Below are positions 24,767 through 33,090 of a DNA stretch of 64,000 bases, in pieces. Every line of letters starts with the position of its first letter. The stretch's first letter is position 1. Both the position numbers and the translations under genes were made by a program. This DNA comes from Arthrobacter sp. MYb23 (GTDB lineage Bacteria; Actinomycetota; Actinomycetes; Actinomycetales; Micrococcaceae), in NCBI RefSeq assembly GCF_002979775.1, contig NZ_PCPR01000019.1, forward strand, positions 1 to 64,000, in the 5' to 3' direction. The notes beneath the pieces were generated by a model. The model searched no databases. It was not told where the DNA came from and saw only the letters and a program-made list of their open reading frames with translations.

Positions 24767-27700
24767 CTACTCGTCACCTCTAGAACTCAGCCCGAAGAAC
24801 CGCTCAAAGAACGCTCCGAGTTTCTGGATCACGCGTTGCTTCTTCTCGCCGTGGCCGCCGTCGGCGGAGAAGCGTGAGACGGGTGGCAGCACCTTGGTGA
24901 TCGCGGTGCCGCTGGTGCGGATCTGGCCGTCGCGGAACGCGGTCTCGACGAAGGCGTGTGTCTCGTCGGGTCGGAGGTTCTCGTCGGCGATGATCGTCTC
25001 GAGTTCAGCCTCGCGCTTGGCGGTGATGAACGCGCGCCATTCCTGATCGATCTCACCATCGGCAGAGAGGGAGTCGACGAAGTCTTCGACGAGGTCCTTC
25101 TTGTTTCGCAGTGTCGGGCTGGCGTCGATCGCGCGGGAGATCTCAGCGCGGATCTCTTTGTCGTCGCCGTCTCCTCGTTCGTCGCGGTACTTCTGGACGA
25201 GCATGAGGATGTAGTCGACGTTGATCTCGACCTGCTTGATCAGCTCGATCTCGAAGACGATGTCCTCGTTGATCCGCTCCTTATCTGCATCCTTGTCTTT
25301 GCGGAACTCCGCATACAAGTCGAGATAGACGCTGCGGTAGTCCTGGCTCTGTCGCTCCGTGAGGATCTCGTTGCCGACGAAGTCGTCAAAGGAGGTGAGG
25401 ATATTTTGCAGGCGCAGGATCGCGCCGAACAGTTGAATGAACTGCTTCTGTGCTGATTCCCCGACGATCGGTTTGCCGAGCGGGAAAGCACTCAAAAGCT
25501 CCGCGGTCTTCTCCGCGTAGTCGTTGTAGTACTCGGCGTAGGGCTTCAGGAGCACGACACCGCGCGCATCCTTGTTCCCGAACAGTGCGATGGCATCGTT
25601 GGTCTGCCCTTCAAGGTCGCGGAAGCTGACGATGTTGCCGTACGTCTTCACCGAGTTCAGGATGCGGTTCGTGCGCGAGTACGCCTGAATCAGCCCGTGG
25701 GCACGCAGGTTCTTGTCGACGAACAGCGTATTGAGAGTCGTGGCATCGAAGCCGGTGAGGAACATGTTCACGACGATGACCAGATCGAGATCCCGGTTCT
25801 TCAACCGCTGCGAGAGGTCTTTGTAGTAGTTCTGGAACCGGTCGGCGCTCGTGTCGTAGCTGGTGCCGAAGATGTCGTTGTAGTCCTGGATAGCGTCCTC
25901 AAGGAAGCTCCGGGCGTCGGTCGACAGAGCGTCGGTGTCGAATGCCTCGTCATCAAGGATGCCGTCATCGGTGGCGTAGTTCGCGCCATAGGAATAGATG
26001 AGGCCGATCTTCAACCGGCGATCCGGTGGCAGCTGTTCTTGCTGCATCTGGAAGTGGTTGTAGTAGCGGCGAGCGGCATCGATCGAGGCGGTCGCGAAGA
26101 TCGCGTTGAAACCACGCACCCGCTTCCGCTCTCGTACGGCCTCCGCCTGCCGCCGTGTGCGTGTGGACTCGGCCACGTTCGTGACGACGGAGTGCTCAAA
26201 CATCGACGAGCGTTTCGTCTTCTGATCAAAATGCTCCAGCGTGTACGAAACAATCTGGCTGATTCGTTCCGTGGCAAGCAGCGCCTTCTCGGTATCGATC
26301 GCAGAGACCTGCTTGTCGATGACGGTGCCGACCTTGACCGTGTTGACGTAGTCGATCCGGAAGGGGAGCACGTTCTTGTCGGTGATCGCATCCACGATCG
26401 TGTACGTGTGCAGCTTCTCCCCGAACGCCTGCTCCGTGGTCTTCAGCTGCGGGTTCCCGCCACTGCCGGAGTTAGCGGAGAAAATCGGGGTGCCGGTGAA
26501 CCCGAATAGGTTGTACCGCTTGAACGCCTTCGTGATCGCCGTGTGCATGTCACCGAACTGCGAACGGTGGCACTCATCGAAGATGATCACGACGTGCCCG
26601 TCGTAGATCGGGTGACCCTTGTTCGCCCCGATGAACGTCGATAGCTTCTGGATCGTCGTGATGATAATCCGCGCACCCGGATTCTCGAGCTGCTTCTTCA
26701 GCACGGCCGTCGAAGTGTTGGAGTTCGCCGCACCTTTCTCGAACCGGTCGTACTCACGCATCGTCTGGTAGTCGAGATCCTTGCGGTCTACAACAAACAG
26801 CACCTTGTCTACGCTCGGAAGCTTCGACGCGAGCTGCGCTGCCTTGAACGAGGTCAGTGTCTTGCCCGACCCGGTCGTGTGCCACACATACCCACCCGCA
26901 GCCACCGTGCCGAGCTGCTTGTAGTTTGTCGATATGTTGACCCGCTGCAGTATCCGCTCGGTAGCCACGATCTGGTAGGGCCGCATCACCAACAGCAACC
27001 GGTCGGCCGTGAGCACGCAGTACTTCGTCAGGATGTTCAACAACGCATGCTTCGCGAAGAACGTCTTCGCAAACGCTGGCAGATCCTGAATCGGCTTGTT
27101 CTGCGCATCCGCCCACCACGACGTGAACTCGAAACTGTTCGACGTCTTCCGCACCCGCTTCGACCCAGCGGCCTCGCTGAGGTGCTGGCGACGAGCGGTG
27201 TTCGAGTAGTACTTCGTCAACGTGCCATTCGAGATCACGAACAGCTGCACGTACTCGAACAGTCCAGACCCCGCCCAGAAACTGTCCCGCTGATACCGGT
27301 CGATCTGGTTGAACGCCTCACGAATATCAACGCCACGGCGCTTCAGCTCAACGTGCACCATCGGCAACCCGTTGACCAGCACCGTCACGTCGTAGCGATT
27401 CGATCGGGCAGAGCCGCCATCGCCCTGGCCAATCTCGTACTGGTTGATCACCTGCAAGCGATTGTTGTGAATGTTCTGCTTGTCGATCAGCAGGATGTTC
27501 TTAATCGAACCGTCGTCACGCTTCAGCAGCTGAACATGATCCTCCTGGACCCGCACCGTCTTCTCCACGATGCCATCGTTCGCGCTAGCAATTCGCTCCG
27601 AGAAGAACTGGCCCCACTCCGCATCTGAGAAGATAACTCCATTCAGTGCTTCGAGCTGAGTGCGGAGGTTTGCAACGAGCTGCGCCTCCGACGTGATGGG

Positions 27701-27868
27701 CAAGTACTCATACGCTTGCGACTCAAGCAGCCTGATCAACTCACGCTCAAGTTCCGCCTCGGACTGATACGAGCCAGCGACCGCCGCGTCAGGGATGTAC
27801 TCAGCAACAACCGTGCTCTCAGACGAGACAGCGATCGGATCGTACGTCCGCGGAGTCAGGTCGCTCAC
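24767..27868 (-). CDS. hsdR: Type I restriction enzyme R subunit
   Basis: HsdR is the motor-nuclease subunit that translocates and cuts unmethylated DNA as part of the HsdR-M-S complex. The 1033-residue protein has the N-terminal nuclease (Asp160, Glu174-x-Lys176 in VHVELKRRG), helicase motif I TTGSGKT at 331-337, the DECH box at 431-434, FTGTP, and a late helicase motif QAYSRTNR. A C-terminal helical region binds the methylase. The GTG at 27868 is preferred; it overlaps the upstream ATPase gene as GTGA and has GGGAGG upstream. It is the last large gene of the hsdM-hsdS-ATPase-hsdR operon. Confidence 0.97.
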   Translation of the reverse strand: MSDLTPRTYDPIAVSSESTVVAEYIPDAAVAGSYQSEAELERELIRLLESQAYEYLPITSEAQLVANLRTQLEALNGVIFSDAEWGQFFSERIASANDGIVEKTVRVQEDHVQLLKRDDGSIKNILLIDKQNIHNNRLQVINQYEIGQGDGGSARSNRYDVTVLVNGLPMVHVELKRRGVDIREAFNQIDRYQRDSFWAGSGLFEYVQLFVISNGTLTKYYSNTARRQHLSEAAGSKRVRKTSNSFEFTSWWADAQNKPIQDLPAFAKTFFAKHALLNILTKYCVLTADRLLLVMRPYQIVATERILQRVNISTNYKQLGTVAAGGYVWHTTGSGKTLTSFKAAQLASKLPSVDKVLFVVDRKDLDYQTMREYDRFEKGAANSNTSTAVLKKQLENPGARIIITTIQKLSTFIGANKGHPIYDGHVVIIFDECHRSQFGDMHTAITKAFKRYNLFGFTGTPIFSANSGSGGNPQLKTTEQAFGEKLHTYTIVDAITDKNVLPFRIDYVNTVKVGTVIDKQVSAIDTEKALLATERISQIVSYTLEHFDQKTKRSSMFEHSVVTNVAESTRTRRQAEAVRERKRVRGFNAIFATASIDAARRYYNHFQMQQEQLPPDRRLKIGLIYSYGANYATDDGILDDEAFDTDALSTDARSFLEDAIQDYNDIFGTSYDTSADRFQNYYKDLSQRLKNRDLDLVIVVNMFLTGFDATTLNTLFVDKNLRAHGLIQAYSRTNRILNSVKTYGNIVSFRDLEGQTNDAIALFGNKDARGVVLLKPYAEYYNDYAEKTAELLSAFPLGKPIVGESAQKQFIQLFGAILRLQNILTSFDDFVGNEILTERQSQDYRSVYLDLYAEFRKDKDADKERINEDIVFEIELIKQVEINVDYILMLVQKYRDERGDGDDKEIRAEISRAIDASPTLRNKKDLVEDFVDSLSADGEIDQEWRAFITAKREAELETIIADENLRPDETHAFVETAFRDGQIRTSGTAITKVLPPVSRFSADGGHGEKKQRVIQKLGAFFERFFGLSSRGDE

Positions 27869-28932
27869 GACGCAGCCTCCCACCTGAACGCTTTTAGGAA
27901 CTCCTGAAACTCACTCTTTAGAGCGTCTTTGTATTCTTCGGCCACCTCGGAACTGTCCAGATCTGAGAAACGATCATGGCTATACAGATTGAGGACCTTC
28001 GTCAACAGGACCGCATCAGGTCCGGTCAGCAGGTCGCCCCAACCTCCCGGGTGCCCGAGGAAGTTGGCCGTTTTCTCGAGAAGAGCTCGGAACTGATTGA
28101 AGTGACCTCGCTCAATCGCATTCGCAGAGATTGCCGATTGAAGATCTTCAACGATCCCCAGGTGGTAACTGAAAGGAGAGTCATTCGATTGCTTCTTCAG
28201 TGACCATCCCGCAACTAGTTCATGCTTAAGAACGTACGCTTGGTTCTTTTTTCGACGTAGCGAGTTGAACAGAACGTTGAAGAAGAGGGCGTGGTGGGTT
28301 GCGATGACGAATCTCAGGCGCAGTTCCGATGCTCGCTTTATAAGCTCCGCCAAAGCGAGCGCCACTGACACGATGCGCACATCGTCCATGGATGACACCG
28401 GGTCGTCTATGACCGCAAGCGTTAGCTGGTCATAGTCAGATGTTGAACGCAGATCAGGGCTATCACAAAGCGTCTCAATTGCTTCGCTCAAAACAGAATA
28501 ATAGACACTCCAAACAAATATACTCTCCTCGGCTCTCGATATCTTGATACCGTCGGTCGAACTGTCATCACCCTTGTGTATGCCAAAGCTAATCTCGCCG
28601 CTCTCGAAGTCAAGCCTTGGTTCAATTCTGCCGCTCGTGAAGGCTTGGAAACTATCGATGATCGCACTGTCAAGACCTTGCGTCACGATAGTTTCCAGTA
28701 GCTCTGACTCCAGATTCATCTTGAGCACGACTCGCTGGTTATCCCAGGTGAATACGTCCTCAACAAAGGAGTTATAGAGGACTACGCCCTCCGGATCACG
28801 CTCCTTAAGGTGCTGAGCCAGCCGAGTCTTACCGATTGTGTTCGGGGCATAAATGAGGGCGCTACGCGAATCGGCAAGGCTCTGTAACACCTCGTCCGCC
28901 AAGCTCGCCATTGTTTCATGGTGGCTCGTCAT
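27865..28932 (-). CDS. PrrC/RloC-like ATPase embedded in type I R-M operon (candidate anticodon nuclease)
   Basis: The 355-residue ABC-type ATPase sits between hsdS and hsdR. Visible motifs: P-loop YAPNTIGKT (residues 28-36), signature-like ISRAEES (131-137), Walker B/D-loop IDDPVSSMDD (175-184) with the DDPVSS(L/M)D hallmark of PrrC/RloC, and H-loop ATHH (211-214). The C-terminal segment has Arg282-x3-Glu286 and His319 in LYSHD, close to the Arg-Glu-His triad spacing recalled for the E. coli PrrC tRNA anticodon nuclease. Odd points: Ala replaces the first P-loop Gly, and Ala replaces the usual Gly of the signature. It abuts hsdS (TAG then ATG) and overlaps hsdR as GTGA. The coding sequence is visibly AT-richer than the window average. 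A non-nuclease accessory ATPase is the alternative. Confidence 0.72.
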   Translation of the reverse strand: MTSHHETMASLADEVLQSLADSRSALIYAPNTIGKTRLAQHLKERDPEGVVLYNSFVEDVFTWDNQRVVLKMNLESELLETIVTQGLDSAIIDSFQAFTSGRIEPRLDFESGEISFGIHKGDDSSTDGIKISRAEESIFVWSVYYSVLSEAIETLCDSPDLRSTSDYDQLTLAVIDDPVSSMDDVRIVSVALALAELIKRASELRLRFVIATHHALFFNVLFNSLRRKKNQAYVLKHELVAGWSLKKQSNDSPFSYHLGIVEDLQSAISANAIERGHFNQFRALLEKTANFLGHPGGWGDLLTGPDAVLLTKVLNLYSHDRFSDLDSSEVAEEYKDALKSEFQEFLKAFRWEAAS

Positions 28933-30078
28933 CTAATCGGCCTCCCTGAAGCTCAGCAGCTTGTCGCGGTAGTACTCGTACTGCTTACGACGCGCGGTAA
29001 GCTCAGCAGGGAGACCAACACTGAGATCATTGACGAGCGCATCAAATTGATCAAGGATTCTGGCAACCCGCTGCTGCTCTTCAAGTGGCGGAAGTGCAAT
29101 TCGGATCTTTGAGAAGTCGCTCTTGTTGATGATGGGCATTGTTCCACCAGCCCGCTCTCCCTGCGCACGAATCTCGTCACGCATTGAGGTGAGAACGTGG
29201 AACACGAAATCTGTAGCGATTCCGGAGTTGGGAGTAAGAGAGTTAATCTGCTGGTTTGTTGCACACGCATTTGCGTTAAGAACTGTCTTGCCCATATCGG
29301 CACCGATACAGGTAACCAGCAATGAACCTTCAGGAACGATAGCTTTCGAAAGTGCTTCTGCACCCGAAATCGAAAGTTGACGTGCAGGGCTATGAATCCG
29401 TTTCATCCCGTTCTTGATGTCGGACGGAGTAACGAAATCAAGGTGGTCCCCCCACGCGGAAGAGTCGGAGGACTTGGGTGTTCGCCCGGTTACGATTCGA
29501 CCAAGCTCACCTAGCTCAACTAGCCGACCAAGCGCTGCTGCGTCAGCGAGCAACTCTGTTCGGTAGTGCTCGTACTGGCGTCGTCGGGCTTCCAGCTCCG
29601 CTTCCAGCTCCGCTTCCAGCTGAGTGAACTGATCCAACACTCGCACGATCTCTCGCTGCACCTCTAGAGGCGGCACGGGGATTCGCAATGAATTCAGGAC
29701 GGTCTGCGTTTGGCTCGGGACCCCACCCGCCTGGTTCATCTCACCGAGCTTCATCGTGAGCAACTGGTGGTACACAAACTTCGGCTCAATTTGAGAGGTA
29801 TCGATCTCGGTTCGGAAAATCGTATCAACCACCCAGAACGGCCCCTCGACATAGAATATGTTGCCAAGAGAGCCCTTACGGGGAATGAGCACGGACGGCC
29901 CTTCGGCTGCAGCAGCGTCGACGTAGCGCATGATCCCGCCACTTCCATAGACAGGGATATCACCGTCCCCAAGCGACTTATGGTCCTTGCCATTCTTGAT
30001 ACGCAGCACTTCGCCCAGTGTTTTTGACTCCACACCCTCCGGCGCAAGCTCTGCGATCAGATCGTCAATGCTGCTCAC
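28933..30078 (-). CDS. hsdS: Type I restriction enzyme specificity subunit
   Basis: HsdS selects the bipartite DNA target for both methylation and cleavage. The 381-residue protein has two target-recognition domains (about residues 18-135 and 180-330), each followed by a conserved spacer helix: VLDQFTQLEAELEAELEARR with RQYEHYRTELL, and ILDQFDALVNDL with RKQYEYYRDKLL. The central helix contains a tandem EAEL repeat coded by 12-bp units. The start overlaps the hsdM stop by four bases (ATGA). The sequence is AT-richer than the core genome, consistent with transfer. Confidence 0.95.
   Translation of the reverse strand: MSSIDDLIAELAPEGVESKTLGEVLRIKNGKDHKSLGDGDIPVYGSGGIMRYVDAAAAEGPSVLIPRKGSLGNIFYVEGPFWVVDTIFRTEIDTSQIEPKFVYHQLLTMKLGEMNQAGGVPSQTQTVLNSLRIPVPPLEVQREIVRVLDQFTQLEAELEAELEARRRQYEHYRTELLADAAALGRLVELGELGRIVTGRTPKSSDSSAWGDHLDFVTPSDIKNGMKRIHSPARQLSISGAEALSKAIVPEGSLLVTCIGADMGKTVLNANACATNQQINSLTPNSGIATDFVFHVLTSMRDEIRAQGERAGGTMPIINKSDFSKIRIALPPLEEQQRVARILDQFDALVNDLSVGLPAELTARRKQYEYYRDKLLSFREAD
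29589..29622 (-). repeat. 12-bp tandem repeat in the HsdS spacer helix
   Basis: Two full copies and most of a third of the 12-base unit (cttccagctccg on the plus strand) encode the repeated tetrapeptide EAEL at about residues 153-164 of HsdS. In EcoR124-type systems gain or loss of a similar four-residue repeat (TAEL) changes the spacer length of the recognised DNA sequence. Confidence 0.9.
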
Positions 30079-31643
30079 CTCGTACCCTCCAGGTCAGCAA
30101 CGATCTCGTCGATGGAGGTTCGGAGTTCCTGCTGGCGGGCGACGATGTGCGCGATCTCAGCGTTGAGTACCGTGATGTCGACGACCTCGCGGGTGTCTTC
30201 TTGCTCGACGTAGGAGGACACGGCGATGTTGTAGTCATTGGCCGCGATGCGTTCGTTCGACACAAGCGTCGCGACGTGATCAACGCTCTCTCGGGTAATG
30301 AAGGTGTCGAGGACGTGCTGTCGGTGGGTGTCGGTGAGCTTGTTTTTGTTGCCAACACGTGTGAACTCGGCAGATGCGTCAATAAAGAGCACGGAGTTGT
30401 CGGTTTTCGACATCTTGAGCACGATGATGCAGGTCGCAATCGTGGTGCCGAAGAACAGGTCCGGTGGGAGCTGGATCACGGCATCAACGAAGTTGTTGTC
30501 GATGAGGTACTGCCGGATCTTGCGTTCCGCGCCACCTCTGTAGAGCACGCCAGGGAACTCGACGATCGCCGCCGTGCCATTGACGGCGAGCCAGCTCAGG
30601 ATGTGCATTGTGAAGGCAAGGTCGGCCTTCGATTTCGGTGCGAGCACACCGGCTGGAGCGAATCGTGGATCGTTGATCAGCAGTGGGTTCGCGTCACCGT
30701 CCCACTTGATCGAGTAGGGCGGGTTAGAGACGATCGCTTCGAACGGTTCGTCGTCCCAGTGGGCGGGATCGGTGAGGGTGTCGCCGTGGGCTAGGTTGAA
30801 CTTTTCGTAGTTCACGTCGTGCAGGAACATGTTGATGCGAGCGAGGTTGTACGTGGTCAGGTTGATCTCCTGGCCAAAGTAGCCCTGACGCACGCCACCT
30901 TTGCCGAGTACCTTCTCGAACTTCAGCAGCAACGAACCAGAGCCGACCGCCGGGTCGTAGACCTTGTTCACCTGAGTCTTGCCAACCACGGTGATGCGAG
31001 CGAGAAGCTCGGAGACCTCCTGCGGCGTGTAATACTCACCACCGGACTTACCGGCACTTGAGGCATACATCTGCATGAGGTACTCGTAAGCATCACCGAA
31101 CAGGTCGATCGAATTATCCTCGAAGTTTCCCAGCGGCAGGTCACCGATCGCGTCGAGCAGCTTCACAAGCTTCTCGTTGCGCTTAGCTACCGTACCTCCA
31201 AGCTTCGAGCTGTTTACATCAAGATCATCAAACAGACCCTTGAGATCATCCTCGGCATCGGTGCCAATCGCGGAGCCTTCAATGTTCTTAAACACCCGGG
31301 CGAGGGTTTCGTTGAGGTTCGCGTCGTTGGCTGCCTGCGTGCGGACGTTCTGAAACAGCTCGGATGGCAGGATGTAGAAACCCTTTTCCTCCACGGTTTC
31401 CTTGCGTCCGAACTCTGCCTGGGAGTCCCCGAGCCGGGCGTAGTCGAAGTTTTTCTCGCCTGCTTCGTGTTCGCTCTTATTGATGTAGGCGGTGAGGTTT
31501 TCGGAGATGAACCGGTAAAACAGCATGCCAAGCACGTAGGACTTAAAGTCCCAGCCGTCAACGGATCCGCGAAGGTCGTTCGCGATGCGCCAGATCGTTT
31601 TGTGCAGTTCGGCGCGCTGTCCTTCTTTGGTGGTCGGTGCCAT
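30075..31643 (-). CDS. hsdM: Type I restriction-modification methyltransferase
   Basis: HsdM transfers methyl groups to adenine in the target chosen by HsdS. The 522-residue protein has an N-terminal HsdM helical domain (LRGSVDGWDFKSYVLGMLFYRFIS, about residues 24-47), the SAM motif DPAVGSGSLLL and the N-P-P-Y catalytic motif at 306-309. A strong GGAGACG ribosome-binding site precedes the ATG. It is the first gene of the hsdM-hsdS-ATPase-hsdR operon, all four genes touching or overlapping. Confidence 0.97.
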   Translation of the reverse strand: MAPTTKEGQRAELHKTIWRIANDLRGSVDGWDFKSYVLGMLFYRFISENLTAYINKSEHEAGEKNFDYARLGDSQAEFGRKETVEEKGFYILPSELFQNVRTQAANDANLNETLARVFKNIEGSAIGTDAEDDLKGLFDDLDVNSSKLGGTVAKRNEKLVKLLDAIGDLPLGNFEDNSIDLFGDAYEYLMQMYASSAGKSGGEYYTPQEVSELLARITVVGKTQVNKVYDPAVGSGSLLLKFEKVLGKGGVRQGYFGQEINLTTYNLARINMFLHDVNYEKFNLAHGDTLTDPAHWDDEPFEAIVSNPPYSIKWDGDANPLLINDPRFAPAGVLAPKSKADLAFTMHILSWLAVNGTAAIVEFPGVLYRGGAERKIRQYLIDNNFVDAVIQLPPDLFFGTTIATCIIVLKMSKTDNSVLFIDASAEFTRVGNKNKLTDTHRQHVLDTFITRESVDHVATLVSNERIAANDYNIAVSSYVEQEDTREVVDITVLNAEIAHIVARQQELRTSIDEIVADLEGTR

Positions 31644-32092
31644 GTGGTTCGTCTCCTGCGCCGAGGCGCGTCTTTAGTTTTTGGGTGCGGGATAATCTCA
31701 ACCTAGCGGCAGGCACAGACATCAGTCGGTTGCCACGCGCGGCATGAGTAGGAACATGGATGCAGCCGGGAGCATGTGTCGCGTCAACCGGGCGCTGCGA
31801 TCTATCAGTGATTATCTCATGTTCGACGGTTTTCGAGAAAACCTCGCCACCCCAGAGTCCGCCGTGAACGTGGCGTAGGGTGAGGGTCGCGGTGCCGCGG
31901 GAATTGAGCTGGACGCGACTGCACTCGTTGGCGGCGTGTAGCCGGGCGAAGGGGCTTGCTCCCTCGAACTTCCAGATACTGGCGGGGAGCTCGCCGATAA
32001 ATCCGACGCGGGTGGTGAAAAGTAGCGCCCGTTGATGCAGCGCCCGGCTGCCAAGAATCATCCGTTCTGGCTCGTGGCCGTCCTCGGGTGGG
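31644..32092. other. Gene-poor stretch upstream of hsdM
   Basis: Between hsdM and the recombinase remnant lie about 450 bases with no gene I can support. An open frame on the minus strand across 31558-32139 includes a protein-like stretch (for example GFIGELPASIWKFEGASPFA) but runs antisense to the recombinase remnant at one end and overlaps hsdM in another frame at the other. The hsd promoter should lie here. A TTGAGA hexamer near 31696 is a weak -35 candidate. Confidence 0.5.
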
Positions 32093-32506
32093 ATGATGCG
32101 GAATCGCTCCATCCAGATCGAGCAAGCCGAAAACCTCATTCAGGATCTCTACGACCGCATCAGTCTCGCACCCGACTCCCGCCGTGAGCTCGAAACAGTC
32201 CTCCGGCACGGGCTGAAGCAACTTCGCACCGCCACGACCCGCAGTCTCAACACCATCAATGCCGACCTTACCGAGGCCGACGAGCTCATTACAATCGCGC
32301 TCGACATTGCCCAGCACGCAGGCACCACTTACCGTCAAGCCCCCGAACATATCCGACGCATGTTCAACCAGCTCCTCTTCGAAAAACTCCTCGTCACAAC
32401 CGACAACGACGGCAGCCGGCAGATTGATGCGACCTACAAGGCACCATTCGAAATCGTCTACGGCCCAGACAGCCGAGCGCTTGTCCACGAGGCACGACGC
32501 AGTTAG
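32093..32506 (+). pseudogene. C-terminal fragment of a large serine recombinase
   Basis: The reading EQAENLIQDLYDRISLAPDS, a long helical stretch and APEHIRRMFNQLLFEKLLV match the coiled-coil C-terminal region of large serine recombinases. The catalytic and zinc-ribbon domains are absent upstream, and the apparent ATG is only the first Met in the surviving frame. The 137-codon fragment ends 35 bases before the tRNA-Ala terminator. It suggests that the island once carried its own integrase. Confidence 0.65.
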
Positions 32507-32540
32507 CGCGCCACCATCCCAGTCAGTACGGGGCAAACGA

Positions 32541-32568
32541 AAGAGCCCGCCGAAGCCGGCGGGCTCTT
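32541..32568 (-). terminator. Terminator of the first tRNA-Ala
   Basis: A 12-bp stem (aagagcccgccg and its complement) with a 4-base loop, followed by T-rich sequence on the minus strand, lies 59 bases past the tRNA 3' end. It also separates the island from the tRNA. Confidence 0.85.
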
Positions 32569-32627
32569 CCAGGACATACTGTCCGATAATCTCATTGCTC
32601 TTGTCGAGGGTCCGAGTAAGAGCATCA

Positions 32628-32703
32628 TGGTGGAGCTGAGGGGACTCGAACCCCTGACCCCCTGCATGCCATGCAGGTGCGCTACCAGCTGCGCCACAGC
32701 CCC
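32628..32703 (-). tRNA. tRNA-Ala (anticodon GGC), copy 1
   Basis: The 76-base gene on the minus strand begins GGGGCTGTGGCGCAGCTGG, has a CCTGC/GCAGG anticodon stem with loop ATGGCAT (anticodon GGC) and the T-arm GGGTTCGAGTCCC, and ends with an encoded CCA. All four arms pair. It reads alanine GCC/GCU codons. The type I R-M island ends next to it. Confidence 0.96.
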
Positions 32704-32755
32704 GGATGTTACTGGAAAACCATTGCCTGCACGCGGGTTTGATTTCTCTTCCCGT

Positions 32756-32799
32756 CGAAGCAACTCGTCAATACTAACCACAATCATGTGAGAAGCGAA
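32756..32799 (-). promoter_or_regulatory. Promoter and leader of tRNA-Ala copy 1
   Basis: On the minus strand a -10 hexamer TAGTAT (32771-32776) has a weak -35 TTCGCT (32794-32799) 17 bases away. The leader just after it begins GAGTTGCTTCG, an 11-base string also found at the same place upstream of the second tRNA-Ala copy. Confidence 0.55.
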
Positions 32800-32969
32800 A
32801 TCGTCGGAACATGAGCTGCGTCACCCCGCCCGGCTGCCCTGCTGGCGACAGACGCGGCCGAGGTGCGACGGATTCCTCCACCGCACCTCCCCCCAAACCA
32901 GCTGCGCCGGGGTCGCCACTGATGCGCCGCGACTCCCCCTGAAGTCTAGAATCTCTTTGAATTAAAACC

Positions 32970-32987
32970 AAACCGTTCAGTCGGTTT
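32970..32987. promoter_or_regulatory. Candidate ARE-like operator of the TetR gene
   Basis: AAACCG and CGGTTT form a perfect inverted repeat around six bases (TTCAGT), about 105 bases upstream of the TetR start. Similar ACCG...CGGT sites (autoregulatory elements) are bound by gamma-butyrolactone receptors, which the neighbouring protein resembles. Confidence 0.55.
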
Positions 32988-33090
32988 AACACACTGCACC
33001 CTCCACGGCCACCGATGATAGCGTTGTGGAGTCTCGACGGGCGGCCCCACCCTCCGTCTCCTGACCCACCTGAGAGGCCACCCACTCCCG

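Noticed and set aside
31558..32139. A 193-codon open frame on the minus strand upstream of hsdM
   Set aside because: It overlaps hsdM and the recombinase remnant in other frames, its C-terminal half is Arg/Thr-rich shadow, and no ribosome-binding site is seen.
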